This document shows positions 17,098 to 26,476 of a DNA stretch of 64,000 bases, piece after piece. The stretch comes from Halanaerobium saccharolyticum (GTDB lineage Bacteria > Bacillota > Halanaerobiia > Halanaerobiales > Halanaerobiaceae), in the NCBI RefSeq assembly GCF_003259895.1, contig NZ_QLME01000003.1, positions 62,001 to 126,000 of the forward strand, written 5' to 3'. The first letter of the stretch is position 1; every line of letters starts with the position of its first letter. A program made the position numbers and the translations under genes. Below the pieces are notes generated by a model, which was not told the origin of the DNA, did not search any database, and saw nothing but the letters and a program-made list of their open reading frames with translations.

Positions 17098-17862
17098 GTG
17101 AATAAAAATTTAGGAATGTTTTTAGTTTTTATAGCTTTAATTTTACTATCTGTTTTAGTGATAAACGGTTTATATTTTAATGTTCCAACTTTAGAAATGG
17201 CAGAGAGAGAAGTTCCCGCCGAAGAGGTAAAAGAAGATTATGTTACTACTAATTTAAATATTAGTCAGCAGCAGGAATATGATCCTGATATTGTTGAGGT
17301 AGTGCTTGGCTTTGAAAACGAAAATACAGAACAGGCAGCAGCAGTGGAAGAAAATAATAGAATTGTAAGTGAATTAATGACAATTTTAGAAGAAGAAGAG
17401 TTGGAAAATGTAGAAACACAGGGATTTAGAGTTTATCCTTCTACAAGGTATAATGAAGATAGAGAGGAAAGAATTACTTATTATCAGGTTAACAATCAGA
17501 TTAAATTTACTTCTACTAATTTATCTGAACTACCCGTCTTATTGGGCCGATTACTGGAGGCTGGTGCCAATAGAGTAGTCAATATTAACTATCGCCTGGA
17601 AAGCAATGAACAGGCTTTAGAAGAAGTTACAGCTCGAGCATTAAGCTCTCTTAAAGATAAGGCTTCTTTTATGGCAGAGAATCTAGATAAAGAAAATTAT
17701 AGGATCAAAGAAATAAATTTAGGAAATCAGAATATTCATGGTAGTGATGCCTTACAAACTATGACTAGAACTGCCGAAAAAGGAAATTTTTCGGAAGTTC
17801 CACTGGCCGAACAAAAGGTTAATATCAGTGTTTCTCTATCAGCAAAAATAGAATTATACTAA
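17098..17862 (+). CDS. SIMPL (DUF541) domain protein, membrane-anchored
   Basis: The 254-residue protein starts at GTG 17098, seven bases after tggaggc; an ATG at 17083 lies before that site and is not credible. A single N-terminal membrane helix (FLVFIALILLSVLVINGLYF) precedes an extracytoplasmic SIMPL domain, with VEVVLGFENENTEQAAAVEENNRI, VETQGFRVYPSTRYNE and VNNQIKFTSTNLSELP typical of the family (E. coli YggE relatives). Family function is poorly defined; some members relate to oxidative stress. It is monocistronic and ends in a strong bidirectional terminator. Confidence 0.88.
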   Translation: MNKNLGMFLVFIALILLSVLVINGLYFNVPTLEMAEREVPAEEVKEDYVTTNLNISQQQEYDPDIVEVVLGFENENTEQAAAVEENNRIVSELMTILEEEELENVETQGFRVYPSTRYNEDREERITYYQVNNQIKFTSTNLSELPVLLGRLLEAGANRVVNINYRLESNEQALEEVTARALSSLKDKASFMAENLDKENYRIKEINLGNQNIHGSDALQTMTRTAEKGNFSEVPLAEQKVNISVSLSAKIELY

Positions 17863-17869
17863 TTATAAA

Positions 17870-17912
17870 GCAAAAAAGCTGAGCCCAGATAAAATAGGCT
17901 CAGCTTTTTTGC
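17870..17912. terminator. Bidirectional terminator between the SIMPL gene and trkA
   Basis: A perfect 16-bp stem (gcaaaaaagctgagcc / ggctcagcttttttgc) with an 11-base loop carries A and T tracts on both sides, so it can end transcripts from both converging genes. Confidence 0.92.
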
Positions 17913-17938
17913 AGTTTTATTTATTATTAAATAAATTA

Positions 17939-18613
17939 TTATTCATTATTAAGTAAAAAGTTGGCTGCTCTTTCCATATCATCTTTAGAAGCTACCAGAA
18001 AGACCTGATTGCCAGCAAAAATTTCTCTATTACCTCTGGGCACAATATATCTATCCTGTTTTTTATCAAATATTCCTGCAATTACACAGTTTTCAGGAAA
18101 ATTTTTCTGACTTACAATTTCCGAGATTTTCATTCCTGAAATTCGTGACTCAGGTGGGATAGTTAAAATAGAAACTTCAGCTTTTCCATCTCCAAGTGAA
18201 GCAACTTTTCGGACATCAGGTTCTTCAATATCGGTAATAAAACGGTCCACAATTAACTCCATGGTAGCAGCAATATTGGTTGCACCAGCCATCTGATAGG
18301 CATTTTCGTATTCCGGTTCTCTCATTCTTACCAGAATTTTTTCCACCCCAAAGTTTTTAGCCAGCAGAGAAAAGGATAAATTATCTGCATCATCTCTCAT
18401 TACCGCGATTGCAACATCACATTTTTCTATACCAGCTTCTTTCAAAATATCAATTCTAGTTGCACTACCCAGTACAGTTACTGCACCATAACGGCTGTAT
18501 ATTTTTTCAGCAACATTTTGATCTTTTTCTATTACAATAACATCATGTTTCTGGACTAAACTTTTTGTTAAGTTTCTTCCGGCAATACCTCCACCAGCAA
18601 TAATTATATACAT
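17939..18613 (-). CDS. trkA: Trk potassium uptake regulatory subunit TrkA
   Basis: The 224-residue protein has an N-terminal NAD-binding RCK domain (IIAGGGIAGRNLTK, with the acidic strand end VIEKD) and a C-terminal TrkA_C domain from about 140 (VSILTIPPESRISGMKISEI). It gates the TrkH/Ktr membrane channel in response to nucleotides. It has a clean ggaggtaaaaaa site. The partner trkH lies immediately upstream on the same strand but is reduced to a remnant, so TrkA here either serves another TrkH or is itself becoming obsolete. Confidence 0.95.
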   Translation of the reverse strand: MYIIIAGGGIAGRNLTKSLVQKHDVIVIEKDQNVAEKIYSRYGAVTVLGSATRIDILKEAGIEKCDVAIAVMRDDADNLSFSLLAKNFGVEKILVRMREPEYENAYQMAGATNIAATMELIVDRFITDIEEPDVRKVASLGDGKAEVSILTIPPESRISGMKISEIVSQKNFPENCVIAGIFDKKQDRYIVPRGNREIFAGNQVFLVASKDDMERAANFLLNNE

Positions 18614-18649
18614 TTTTTTACCTCCATTATTAGAGCTTGAATTTATTAT

Positions 18650-19236
18650 TTATTTTTCCCAGGCTTTTTTAGTAAATAAAATTATAATCGGCAGTATTTC
18701 TAATCTTCCAGCCAGCATGCCAATAATATAAGTCATTTTAATAACGGGAGAGAGGGAAGCCATTTTTTCCACTGAAAAGAAAAAGGGTCCGATATTTCCC
18801 ATTGCTGAAAACATCCCAGAAAACGCCTGCCAGCCGTCAAGATCAGAAAAAACAGAAGTGATTATACCTCCAATTACAATTAAAAATAGCCAGAAAGAAA
18901 ATAAGCCTGTTAATTTATTTATTTCATCACTATCTATGATGCTCTTATCAAGGGTAACAGGTAGTACAGCATGATTTGGTAAATAAATTTTCTTGACTTC
19001 CCGATTAAATAAGCCCCCTAAAATATTTAACCTCATTACTTTAATTCCTCGGGTAGTTTTAAAATTGTGCCTGTAATTAGAGAAATAATAATAGTATAGT
19101 AAAATGCCTGATAGATGCTATTTCCCTCCTGATAGATAAAAGCAAGAACCAGAGGGATTACTATAATAAAACCCATGATAAATGCCAGAATACTTAAAAA
19201 ATAGAGGATTGTATTATATTTAGTAGATTTGAGCAA
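18650..19236 (-). pseudogene. trkH: trkH remnant with large internal deletion (N- and C-terminal parts only)
   Basis: Two short frames abut at 19036-19038 (sequence TAATG on the minus strand). The first (19236-19036, 66 residues) matches the start of TrkH: a membrane helix, an LAFIYQEGNSIYQAF segment and a second helix ending LPEELK. The second (19036-18650, 128 residues) matches the last quarter of TrkH: FNREVKKIYLPNHAVLPV, the fourth selectivity loop AMGNIGPFF and the ending GRLEILPIIILFTKKAWE. TrkH is normally about 480 residues, so roughly 290 central residues, including three of four pore loops, are absent, and the frames differ. It cannot form a channel. Assembly collapse is an alternative. 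Confidence 0.85.
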
Positions 19237-19361
19237 TAATTTTACCTCCCTTATTGTTAAAACTAATTTGAAATAACTTCTATAATAATATATTCAAGAA
19301 TAAATTATCATTTCCTTTATTAGCCATAAAATTCCGGCTTATTATTTATGTTAGATTAAAT

Positions 19362-19390
19362 TTGCTTTTAACAAAATTTGGATATATAAT
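19362..19390 (+). promoter_or_regulatory. Sigma-A promoter of dprA
   Basis: TTGCTT at 19362-19367, a 17-bp spacer, and a consensus TATAAT at 19385-19390, 25 bp ahead of the dprA ATG. Confidence 0.75.
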
Positions 19391-19415
19391 ATAATTAAAA
19401 TTAAGGAGGCAAATT

Positions 19416-20558
19416 ATGGATATTAATGAGATGGTGATAATTTTCTTAAATCAGCTGAGTGGATTTGGTCCCAGAACAATTATTGATTTGAAAAACAAAT
19501 TGAATAAATTAGAAGAAATGTGGTCTTTAAATAAGCAGCAGTTAAAAAATATAGGCTTAACAGATTTTAAAATAAAAAAATTTAATGAGCATAAAGAAGA
19601 ATTTAGGCCTCAGGATATTCTTGCTGATTTTAAAAAAGAGGATATTAATTATCTTACCTTATATAATGACCAATATCCAGATAGGTTAAAAGAAATTTAT
19701 GACCCTCCCCCTGTTATATTTTATAAAGGCTGTTTAAACTTTCAGCTGCCCGCTGTTGCTATTATAGGTTCAAGAAACTCAACTCTTTATGGACGAAAAA
19801 TTACCAGCAAAACCGCTTCAGAGCTGGCAAAAATGGGAGTAAATATAATTAGTGGTCTTGCCAGGGGGATTGATAGCACTGCTCACCAGGGGGCATTAGC
19901 AGCAGATGGTGGCATTACTACAGCGGTTTTAGGGAATGGTTTTGATTACCTTTACCCCTCTCAAAATAAATTATTATCTCAAAAAATAATGGATAAAGGT
20001 CTAATGCTAACAGAATTTAATCCTGAGATTGCTCCCCGGGCTAATAATTTTCCCAGAAGGAATAGAATAATTAGTGGTCTTTCAGATTTAATTTTAGTAG
20101 TTGAGGCTGGAGAAAAGAGCGGTACTCTGATTACAGTTGATTATGCTCTGGAACAGGGTAAAGATATTATGGCTGTACCAGGAAATATTGATCGTCCGAA
20201 TTCTGTTGGCTGTAATAGGCTGCTCAAAAAAGGAGCAGCAATTTTTACAAAGGTTAGTGATATTATAGATTATTTAAGTAGATATTTACAGAATAATAAA
20301 AAACAGAATGAATTTGTAGAAACAGATGAATTATTCAATAAAGTTTATCCCGAGCTTAATTCAGATGAAATTAAAATTCTAAAACTCTTTCAACATGAAA
20401 TTGAAATATATTATAATGATCTAGTTAGATTAAGTAATTTGACTACAGAAAAAGTTGATCAAATACTGGTAAAATTAGAGTTAATGAATCTTATAATTCG
20501 CTTAAAAGGTAAAAAATATCAATTTAAGGGTTTACAAAATCTCCTTAAACCAATATAA
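19416..20558 (+). CDS. dprA: DNA-processing protein DprA
   Basis: The 380-residue protein has the central Rossmann-like DprA domain: IGSRNSTLYGRKI (around 116), SGLARGIDSTAHQGAL (around 146-161), VLGNGFDYLYP, and NFPRRNRIISGLSD. A helix-hairpin region precedes it and a winged-helix DML1-like segment follows (about 315-380). DprA loads RecA on incoming single-stranded DNA. It opens the dprA-smg-topA run, a conserved gene order. Confidence 0.96.
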   Translation: MDINEMVIIFLNQLSGFGPRTIIDLKNKLNKLEEMWSLNKQQLKNIGLTDFKIKKFNEHKEEFRPQDILADFKKEDINYLTLYNDQYPDRLKEIYDPPPVIFYKGCLNFQLPAVAIIGSRNSTLYGRKITSKTASELAKMGVNIISGLARGIDSTAHQGALAADGGITTAVLGNGFDYLYPSQNKLLSQKIMDKGLMLTEFNPEIAPRANNFPRRNRIISGLSDLILVVEAGEKSGTLITVDYALEQGKDIMAVPGNIDRPNSVGCNRLLKKGAAIFTKVSDIIDYLSRYLQNNKKQNEFVETDELFNKVYPELNSDEIKILKLFQHEIEIYYNDLVRLSNLTTEKVDQILVKLELMNLIIRLKGKKYQFKGLQNLLKPI

Positions 20559-20621
20559 TAATATACTAGTTAAAGATTTTTTATGATAGGGAGGCCTAAT
20601 CGGCAGAAATGCCAGAATAAT

Positions 20622-21110
20622 ATGAATAAAAAAGTTATAGAAATTTTAAGTATTCTTATCCATAAAATGCTGAATGATGAGGATCTCTGGCGGAAACAGG
20701 AAGATGTTATAATTGAATTAGAAGACCAGGGTTATACAATTGAAAATATTAGTGAAGCATTTGAAGTTATTTTTAGTGAAGTTATTTCCGTTGAAGATCG
20801 TGATTTTTATATTGATTATGAAATGCCGAGTGGTTATAATAGGGTTTTTACAAAAGTAGAAAATTTTTATTTTAGTAATGAAATCAAGGCCATAATTTAT
20901 AAATTGAATGGGCTTGGTGTTTTATCAGCAGATGAACTGGAAATTATTATTTATAGAATGATGCAGATTGCAAGTGTTGATGATTTAAAAGCTGATTTAG
21001 TCTGGGATATTATTAATGATGTTGTTGATGATTCAGAATTAATGCTGACAATTTCAGCTGAAATAAATGAATTTGACAGCAATCTTTTAAAACAACAGAG
21101 AGTAAACTAA
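20622..21110 (+). CDS. Smg/DUF494 family protein
   Basis: From the ATG at 20622 the protein is 162 residues and begins MNKKVIEILSILI, matching where Smg/DUF494 proteins start. An earlier in-frame ATG at 20583 would add 13 residues but overlaps the only visible Shine-Dalgarno-like run (agggagg). That run is 27 bases from the chosen start, so the start remains uncertain. The acidic, helical protein ends with the family-typical FDSNLLKQQRVN. Smg genes usually sit between dprA and topA, as here; the function is unknown. Confidence 0.82.
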   Translation: MNKKVIEILSILIHKMLNDEDLWRKQEDVIIELEDQGYTIENISEAFEVIFSEVISVEDRDFYIDYEMPSGYNRVFTKVENFYFSNEIKAIIYKLNGLGVLSADELEIIIYRMMQIASVDDLKADLVWDIINDVVDDSELMLTISAEINEFDSNLLKQQRVN

Positions 21111-21134
21111 AGGTTTACTGGAGGTATCAATTTA

Positions 21135-23213
21135 ATGGCAAAGAAAAAGAAGAATTTAGTAATTGTAGAATCGCCTGCAAAGGCAAAGACAATTAAGAAG
21201 TTTTTAGGCAGAAATTATAAAGTAGAAGCATCAATGGGTCATGTTCGTGATTTACCTAAAAGTAAATTGGGAATAGATTTAGAAAATGATTTTGAACCAA
21301 ATTATATAACTATTCGGGGAAAGGGAAAAACTTTAAGTAAATTAAGAAAAGAAGCTAAAAAAAGTGAAGATGTATATCTTGCAACTGACCCTGATAGAGA
21401 AGGAGAAGCTATTTCCTGGCATTTAGCTTATGCCCTAAAATTATCTGATGAGGATAATAACAGAATAGAATTTAATGAAATAACTAAAACTGCAATTCAG
21501 AATGCAATTAAAAATCCACGGACTATAGATAAGGATCTAGTGGATGCCCAGCAGGCACGGAGGTTACTTGATCGTCTGGTGGGATATCGTTTAAGTCCCC
21601 TTTTATGGAAAAAAGTACGCAAAGGTTTAAGTGCGGGTAGAGTTCAGACAGTTGCTGTCAAAATAATCTGTGAAAGAGAAGAGGAAATTAGAAATTTTGA
21701 CGAGGAAGAATACTGGAGTTTAGAAGTTGATTTAAAAAATGAAAAAGACGAAAATTTAAAGGCAGATTTATATAGAATTAATAATAAGAAATTTAATTTA
21801 GAGAGTAAAGAAGAAGTTGACCAGGTTATTGCTGATATCAAAGATCAGGATTTTGAAATAATTAAAGTTAAAAAACGTAAAAGAAGAAGAAATCCTAAGT
21901 CACCATTTACAACTTCTACTTTACAGCAGCGGGCATCTAATAAACTTAACTTTACTGCTAAAAAGACAATGTATATTGCTCAGCAGCTATATGAAGGTAT
22001 AGATCTTGGGAGCTCAGGTACAGTTGGTCTGATTTCTTATATCAGAACAGACAGCACCAGACTTTCCAATGAAGCAAAAAATGGTGCCAGAGATTATATT
22101 TTAAATAAATATGGAGATAAATTTTTAAAAAGTTCAAAGAAAAAATCAAAGAAAAATTCTAATGCTCAGGATGCACATGAGGCTATCAGGCCGACTGATA
22201 CTCAGAGAACACCTGAGAAAATGAAAAAACATTTATCTAAAGATCAATATAAATTATACGATCTAATCTGGAAAAGATTTGTTGCCAGTCAGATGAGTCC
22301 GGCTCTTTACGAAAGTATTTCTGCCCAATTTAAAACTGGAGAAAAATACAAGTTTAGAGTTAGCGGTTCTCGTCTCTTATTCCCTGGACATTTAATTTTA
22401 ACTGGAAAAGCAAAAGAAGATGATATTGACCTTCCAGTTTTAAAAGAGGGAGATAGATACAGTTTATTAAAAACAAATCCAGAACAGCATTTTACAACTC
22501 CACCTCCCAGATATTCGGAGGCTACACTTGTAAAAACCTTAGAAGAAGAAGGGATAGGACGCCCGAGTACCTATGCTCCAACTCTGTCTACAATAGAGTC
22601 CCGGGATTATGTAGAAAAGGAAGGGCGCTATTTTAAGCCGACAGAACTTGGCGAAACTGTAACTGAACTATTAACTGATTATTTTCCTGATGTAACCGAT
22701 GTTGAATTTACAGCAGGTTTAGAAAAAAGACTGGATGAAATAGAAAAAGGAAATGAAGACTGGAAAAAAATATTGAGGGATTTTTATGAGCCCTTTTATC
22801 AGCGTCTGGAAGATGCAAGAGAAAATATGGAGAGTGTCCAGATTGTTGAAGAAACTGATGAAGTCTGCGAAAAATGTGGTAGTCCAATGGTAGTTAAGTA
22901 TGGTCGTTATGGTAAATTTTTGGCCTGCTCCAGTTATCCTGAATGTAAAAACACTAAACCATATTTGATCAAAACTGGTGTTGACTGTCCGGAATGTGAA
23001 GATGGTGAAATCATAGAGAGAACTTCTAAAAAAGGGAGAACTTTTTATGGCTGCAGTAATTATCCAGACTGTAACTTTATGAACTGGAATAAACCGGTTA
23101 AAAAACCATGTCCTGAATGCGGCAGTCTGATGGTTGAGAAAACAACTAAAGCTAAAGGAAAACACTATAAATGTACCAATAAAGAGTGTGGACATACTGA
23201 AAAAGCAGAATAA
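21135..23213 (+). CDS. topA: DNA topoisomerase I
   Basis: The 692-residue type IA topoisomerase starts with the TOPRIM domain (LVIVESPAKAKTIKKFLG; DPDREGEAISWH around 81-92) and has the active-site tyrosine motif ISYIRTDSTRLS (around 300). Three C-terminal four-cysteine zinc ribbons follow (from CEKCG around 577, CPECEDG around 617, CPECGSL around 658). It relaxes negative supercoils. A large hairpin lies 13 bp after its stop. Confidence 0.98.
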   Translation: MAKKKKNLVIVESPAKAKTIKKFLGRNYKVEASMGHVRDLPKSKLGIDLENDFEPNYITIRGKGKTLSKLRKEAKKSEDVYLATDPDREGEAISWHLAYALKLSDEDNNRIEFNEITKTAIQNAIKNPRTIDKDLVDAQQARRLLDRLVGYRLSPLLWKKVRKGLSAGRVQTVAVKIICEREEEIRNFDEEEYWSLEVDLKNEKDENLKADLYRINNKKFNLESKEEVDQVIADIKDQDFEIIKVKKRKRRRNPKSPFTTSTLQQRASNKLNFTAKKTMYIAQQLYEGIDLGSSGTVGLISYIRTDSTRLSNEAKNGARDYILNKYGDKFLKSSKKKSKKNSNAQDAHEAIRPTDTQRTPEKMKKHLSKDQYKLYDLIWKRFVASQMSPALYESISAQFKTGEKYKFRVSGSRLLFPGHLILTGKAKEDDIDLPVLKEGDRYSLLKTNPEQHFTTPPPRYSEATLVKTLEEEGIGRPSTYAPTLSTIESRDYVEKEGRYFKPTELGETVTELLTDYFPDVTDVEFTAGLEKRLDEIEKGNEDWKKILRDFYEPFYQRLEDARENMESVQIVEETDEVCEKCGSPMVVKYGRYGKFLACSSYPECKNTKPYLIKTGVDCPECEDGEIIERTSKKGRTFYGCSNYPDCNFMNWNKPVKKPCPECGSLMVEKTTKAKGKHYKCTNKECGHTEKAE

Positions 23214-23226
23214 ATTTGATTTATCT

Positions 23227-23269
23227 GGCTTTCTTCAAATTTTTAGGAACTTTTAATTTGGAGAAAGCC
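23227..23269. repeat. 15-bp hairpin downstream of topA without a T tract
   Basis: GGCTTTCTTCAAATT (23227-23241) pairs with AATTTGGAGAAAGCC (23255-23269) with a single G-U pair and a 13-base loop. It is placed like a terminator but no T run follows on either strand. It may serve as an mRNA 3' end stabiliser or processing site. Confidence 0.6.
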
Positions 23270-23288
23270 CTTAAAATCAGCTCAAGAA

Positions 23289-23329
23289 AGCGCTTACAAT
23301 AATAATTATAACTAATAAAATTAAGCGCT
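23289..23329. repeat. Inverted repeat AGCGCTTA...TAAGCGCT upstream of hslV
   Basis: Eight-base arms at 23289-23296 and 23322-23329 are exact reverse complements separated by 25 AT-rich bases. They lie about 60 bp upstream of the hslV promoter, where an operator could sit. No known regulator was recognised. Confidence 0.4.
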
Positions 23330-23386
23330 AAAATATGTAAAAAGATTAGAATATGGTTAAAATATTGTGAAATTAAGAGCGTTAAC

Positions 23387-23416
23387 TTGACATTTTTGAT
23401 CTTTTCATGGTAATAT
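23387..23416 (+). promoter_or_regulatory. Sigma-A promoter of hslV-hslU-codY
   Basis: Consensus TTGACA at 23387-23392, an 18-bp spacer, and TAATAT at 23411-23416, about 75 bp ahead of the hslV start. Confidence 0.72.
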
Positions 23417-23492
23417 AAACAAAATAGATTAAAATATTTTGAATCATGTGACAATTTAAAAATATAAGATTATAAGTAAAGGAGGTTCTAAA

Positions 23493-24062
23493 TTGTCAAT
23501 TACAGATTTTGAAGCAACTACTATAGTTGCAGTAAAACATAATGGTTGTATGGCCCTGGCTGGAGATGGACAGGTAACCCTGGGTAATACAGTTATGAAA
23601 AGTACAGCCAAAAAAGTCAGAAGATTATATAATGGTGAAATTTTAGCTGGATTCGCCGGTACATCTGCAGATGCTTTTACCCTATTTGAAAAATTCGAGG
23701 GTAAATTGGAAGAATATCATGGAAGTCTGCAGCGGGCAGCAGTTGAGCTGGCCAAAGAATGGCGGACAGATAAAATTTTAAGAAAACTTGAAGCTTTGCT
23801 AATTGTTGCAAATCTGGAGGAAATCCTTATTATTTCAGGTAATGGTGATGTGATTGAACCTGATGGCAAGATTACTGCTATTGGTTCTGGTGGCCCTTAT
23901 GCAAGAGCGGCTGCAACAGCATTATCAAATCATGGTCAAAACCTGAATGCCGGGGATATCGCCAGTGAAGCACTCAAAATAGCGGCTTCTATTTGTATTT
24001 ATACTAATGAAAATATTACTTTAGAGGAGTTAAATGGAGGTGAGTCTGAAACAGGTGGATAA
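23493..24062 (+). CDS. hslV: ATP-dependent protease peptidase subunit HslV (ClpQ)
   Basis: The 189-residue protein is an HslV threonine/serine-type peptidase. The expected mature N-terminus [10 protein letters not shown] begins at residue 9, so an eight-residue leader precedes the putative catalytic Thr; GDGQVTLG and [17 protein letters not shown] follow. It forms a two-ring dodecamer activated by HslU. The start is TTG at 23493 with a strong aaaggagg site. The stop lies 29 bp inside hslU. Confidence 0.95.
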   Translation: MSITDFEATTIVAVKHNGCMALAGDGQVTLGNTVMKSTAKKVRRLYNGEILAGFAGTSADAFTLFEKFEGKLEEYHGSLQRAAVELAKEWRTDKILRKLEALLIVANLEEILIISGNGDVIEPDGKITAIGSGGPYARAAATALSNHGQNLNAGDIASEALKIAASICIYTNENITLEELNGGESETGG

Positions 24063-25431
24063 TCAATTAACCCCAAAAGAAATTGTTGCTGAGTTGGATA
24101 AATATATCATCGGACAGGAAAAAGCTAAAAAATCAGTAGCTATTGCCCTCAGAAACAGGTACAGAAGAAAATTGGTTAAAGATGAGATGAAAGATGAGAT
24201 CATTCCAAAAAATATTCTGATGATTGGGCCTACTGGTGTTGGTAAAACTGAGATTGCTCGCAGACTTGCTAAAATTGCCAGATCTCCTTTTATCAAAATA
24301 GAAGTGACTAAGTTTACTGAAGTAGGTTATGTAGGTCGTGATGTAGAATCAATGATTAGAGATCTTACAGAATCTGCAATTAGAATGGTCAAAGAAGCCA
24401 AAATGGAAGAGGTTGAAATTGAAGCTGAGAAACAGGCAATTCAACGAATTGTAGACCGGATGCTTCCCGGCAAAAAGAAAAATAAAGATGAATATTATTC
24501 TAATCTGGTTGACGACATTAATAAAAAATCAGATGATGTAGATGATAGAATTGCTGCCAGAAAAAAGAGAATGTACCAGAGAATCAAAGAAGGTAAGCTT
24601 GATGATCAAAAAATAGAAATTGAAGTAGAAGAAAATAATACTCAAATGATGGATGTTTTCTCAGGTTCCGGAGTTGAAGAAATGGGTATTAATTTTAAAG
24701 ATATGCTGGGTAATATTTTTCCAAATAAAAAACAGAAGAAAAAAGTAACTATTGCTCAGGCTAAAGAAATGCTCAAAGACGAAGAGGCTCAAAAGTTAAT
24801 TGACATGGATCAGGTTAAGTCAGAAGCAATAAAAACAGTTGAAGAAGATGGAATAATCTTTTTAGATGAAATGGATAAGATAGCCGGTCGAGAATCAGGA
24901 TCCGGCCCTGAAGTTTCAAGGCAGGGTGTTCAAAGAGATATTCTACCAATTGTTGAAGGCTCAACTGTAAGTACCAAACACGGTTCGGTAAAAACCGATC
25001 ATATTTTATTTATTGCGGCAGGAGCATTTCATGTTTCTTCGCCAGCTGACTTGATACCAGAACTCCAGGGTAGATTTCCCTTAAGAGTCAATTTAGACAG
25101 CCTCAGTCGAGATAATTTTAAGGATATACTTCTACTGCCTCAGAACTCTCTGGTTAAACAGTACAAGGCATTATTAGAGACTGAGGGGATAACGATTAAC
25201 TTTAGTGAAGATGCTATAGAAGAAATATCCAGTTTCGCTTATGATATTAACGAAGAGACTGAAAATATTGGAGCCAGAAGGCTGCATACAATAATGGAAA
25301 AATTATTAGAGGATCTTTCTTTTGAAGCACCAACTTTAACTAAACAGGAAATTGAAATTGATGTAGATTATGTTAATGATAAATTAAAGGATGTTGTAGC
25401 AAATAAAGACTTAAGTAAATATATTTTATAA
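24034..25431 (+). CDS. hslU: ATP-dependent protease ATPase subunit HslU (ClpY)
   Basis: The 465-residue AAA+ protein has [16 protein letters not shown] at the start, Walker [14 protein letters not shown] (around 69), the inserted I-domain (about 115-250, highly charged), Walker [12 protein letters not shown] (around 276) and the C-terminal [21 protein letters not shown]. It unfolds substrates for HslV. The ATG at 24034 has agaggag four bases before it; the ggaggtg just inside the gene could also serve a later GTG at 24055, which would remove seven residues. Confidence 0.97.
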   Translation: MEVSLKQVDNQLTPKEIVAELDKYIIGQEKAKKSVAIALRNRYRRKLVKDEMKDEIIPKNILMIGPTGVGKTEIARRLAKIARSPFIKIEVTKFTEVGYVGRDVESMIRDLTESAIRMVKEAKMEEVEIEAEKQAIQRIVDRMLPGKKKNKDEYYSNLVDDINKKSDDVDDRIAARKKRMYQRIKEGKLDDQKIEIEVEENNTQMMDVFSGSGVEEMGINFKDMLGNIFPNKKQKKKVTIAQAKEMLKDEEAQKLIDMDQVKSEAIKTVEEDGIIFLDEMDKIAGRESGSGPEVSRQGVQRDILPIVEGSTVSTKHGSVKTDHILFIAAGAFHVSSPADLIPELQGRFPLRVNLDSLSRDNFKDILLLPQNSLVKQYKALLETEGITINFSEDAIEEISSFAYDINEETENIGARRLHTIMEKLLEDLSFEAPTLTKQEIEIDVDYVNDKLKDVVANKDLSKYIL

Positions 25432-25460
25432 TTTCAAAACAGAAAATGGAGGAGATTGAA

Positions 25461-26243
25461 ATGGGTAGTTTATTAGAAAAAAGTCGAAAAATAAATCGAT
25501 TATTACAGAGAACAGGTGGAAATGCAGTAGATTTTTCTGATATGGCTTATGTTTTAAAAGAGGCTGTAAGGTGTAATGTGTATGTGACAAGCAAAAAAGG
25601 GAAAATTTTAGGTTATAGTCTTCGTGATGATTTTGAATGTGAGATTATGGAAGAAAAGGTTATTGATCAGGGATCATTTCCGGAGGAATATAATGAAGGT
25701 TTGCTAAGGATTAGGGAAACCAAGTCTAATATTGAACAAAAAGATGGCAAGTGTGTTTTTGCTGATGGTGAAGATTGTTTATTTGAAGATAAATTAACAA
25801 CTATTGTTCCAGTTATTGGTGGAGGAGATAGACTTGGAACTTTAGTATTAGCTCGTTATGGTTCACCATTTGATGATGAAGATTTAGTATTAGCAGAATA
25901 TGGAGCTTCAGTTGTAGGAATGGAAATTTTACGTTCCCGCAGTGAAAGAATAGAAAAAGAAGCCCGTAAAAAAGCAGCTGTTCAAATAGCGATTGATACT
26001 TTATCTTATTCCGAATTAGAAGCCATCGAACATATTTTTGAAGAATTAGATGGAGAAGAAGGTTTATTAGTAGCAAGTAAAGTAGCAGATAGAGTAGGTA
26101 TAACAAGATCTGTTATTGTAAATGCTTTACGTAAATTTGAAAGTGCTGGGGTAATTGAATCTCGTTCCTTAGGAATGAAGGGAACATATATTAAAGTTCT
26201 TAATGATAATTTATTAGATGAATTAGAAAAGGTTAAAGGTTAA
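25461..26243 (+). CDS. codY: GTP- and branched-chain-amino-acid-sensing regulator CodY
   Basis: The 260-residue protein starts at ATG 25461, six bases after ggaggag; an ATG at 25446 overlaps that site. The N-terminal GAF domain ([16 protein letters not shown] to about 150) binds isoleucine/valine; the C-terminal winged helix contains [29 protein letters not shown] (around 203-231) and the closing [11 protein letters not shown]. CodY represses nutrient-scavenging genes when amino acids and GTP are plentiful. Its position after hslVU matches Bacillus. A weak terminator follows. Confidence 0.97.
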   Translation: MGSLLEKSRKINRLLQRTGGNAVDFSDMAYVLKEAVRCNVYVTSKKGKILGYSLRDDFECEIMEEKVIDQGSFPEEYNEGLLRIRETKSNIEQKDGKCVFADGEDCLFEDKLTTIVPVIGGGDRLGTLVLARYGSPFDDEDLVLAEYGASVVGMEILRSRSERIEKEARKKAAVQIAIDTLSYSELEAIEHIFEELDGEEGLLVASKVADRVGITRSVIVNALRKFESAGVIESRSLGMKGTYIKVLNDNLLDELEKVKG

Positions 26244-26269
26244 TTTTTAGAGATTAAGTTGATTTTACA

Positions 26270-26298
26270 GGCTCCTCTCTTTATTTGAGGAGTCTTTT
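26270..26298 (+). terminator. Probable terminator after codY
   Basis: ggctcctc (26270-26277) pairs with gaggagtc (26287-26294), one G-U pair, followed by only four T residues. Confidence 0.6.
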
Positions 26299-26332
26299 AA
26301 CTGCTTTAGAAAAAGAATTCTTTCAAAAAAGC

Positions 26333-26361
26333 TTGATTAAATTCTGAGTCTATGGTATACT
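26333..26361 (+). promoter_or_regulatory. Sigma-A promoter of rpsB
   Basis: TTGATT at 26333-26338, a 17-bp spacer, and TATACT at 26356-26361. Transcription would begin near 26368, just ahead of the structured rpsB leader. Confidence 0.85.
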
Positions 26362-26381
26362 TTTTTGTGGCAAAATACACA

Positions 26382-26444
26382 CGATAGTTGATCTAAATGC
26401 TGGTGCTGTATTTTATACAGTTGTGTTTAGAGTTGATGCTGTCG
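26382..26444 (+). ncRNA. Structured 5' leader of rpsB (likely S2 autoregulation)
   Basis: Three nested helices are visible: CGATAG (26382-26387) with CTGTCG (26439-26444, one G-U), CTAAA (26393-26397) with TTTAG (26426-26430), and an apical hairpin CTGTAT-ttt-ATACAG (26406-26420). The structure fills the space between the promoter and the ribosome site of rpsB. rpsB leaders that bind S2 are known in several bacterial groups; identity with any described class was not tested. Confidence 0.6.
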
Positions 26445-26476
26445 GAGGCTAAAACCAGAAAGGAGGTGCAGGAGTT

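Noticed and set aside
23221-23454. 77-residue minus-strand frame downstream of topA
   Set aside because: It overlaps two inverted repeats and the hslV promoter, has an unremarkable low-complexity translation and no family signs.
23430-23460. CodY-box near the hslV promoter
   Set aside because: The best stretch (AATATTTTGAATCAT) differs from AATTTTCNGAAAATT at about five positions.
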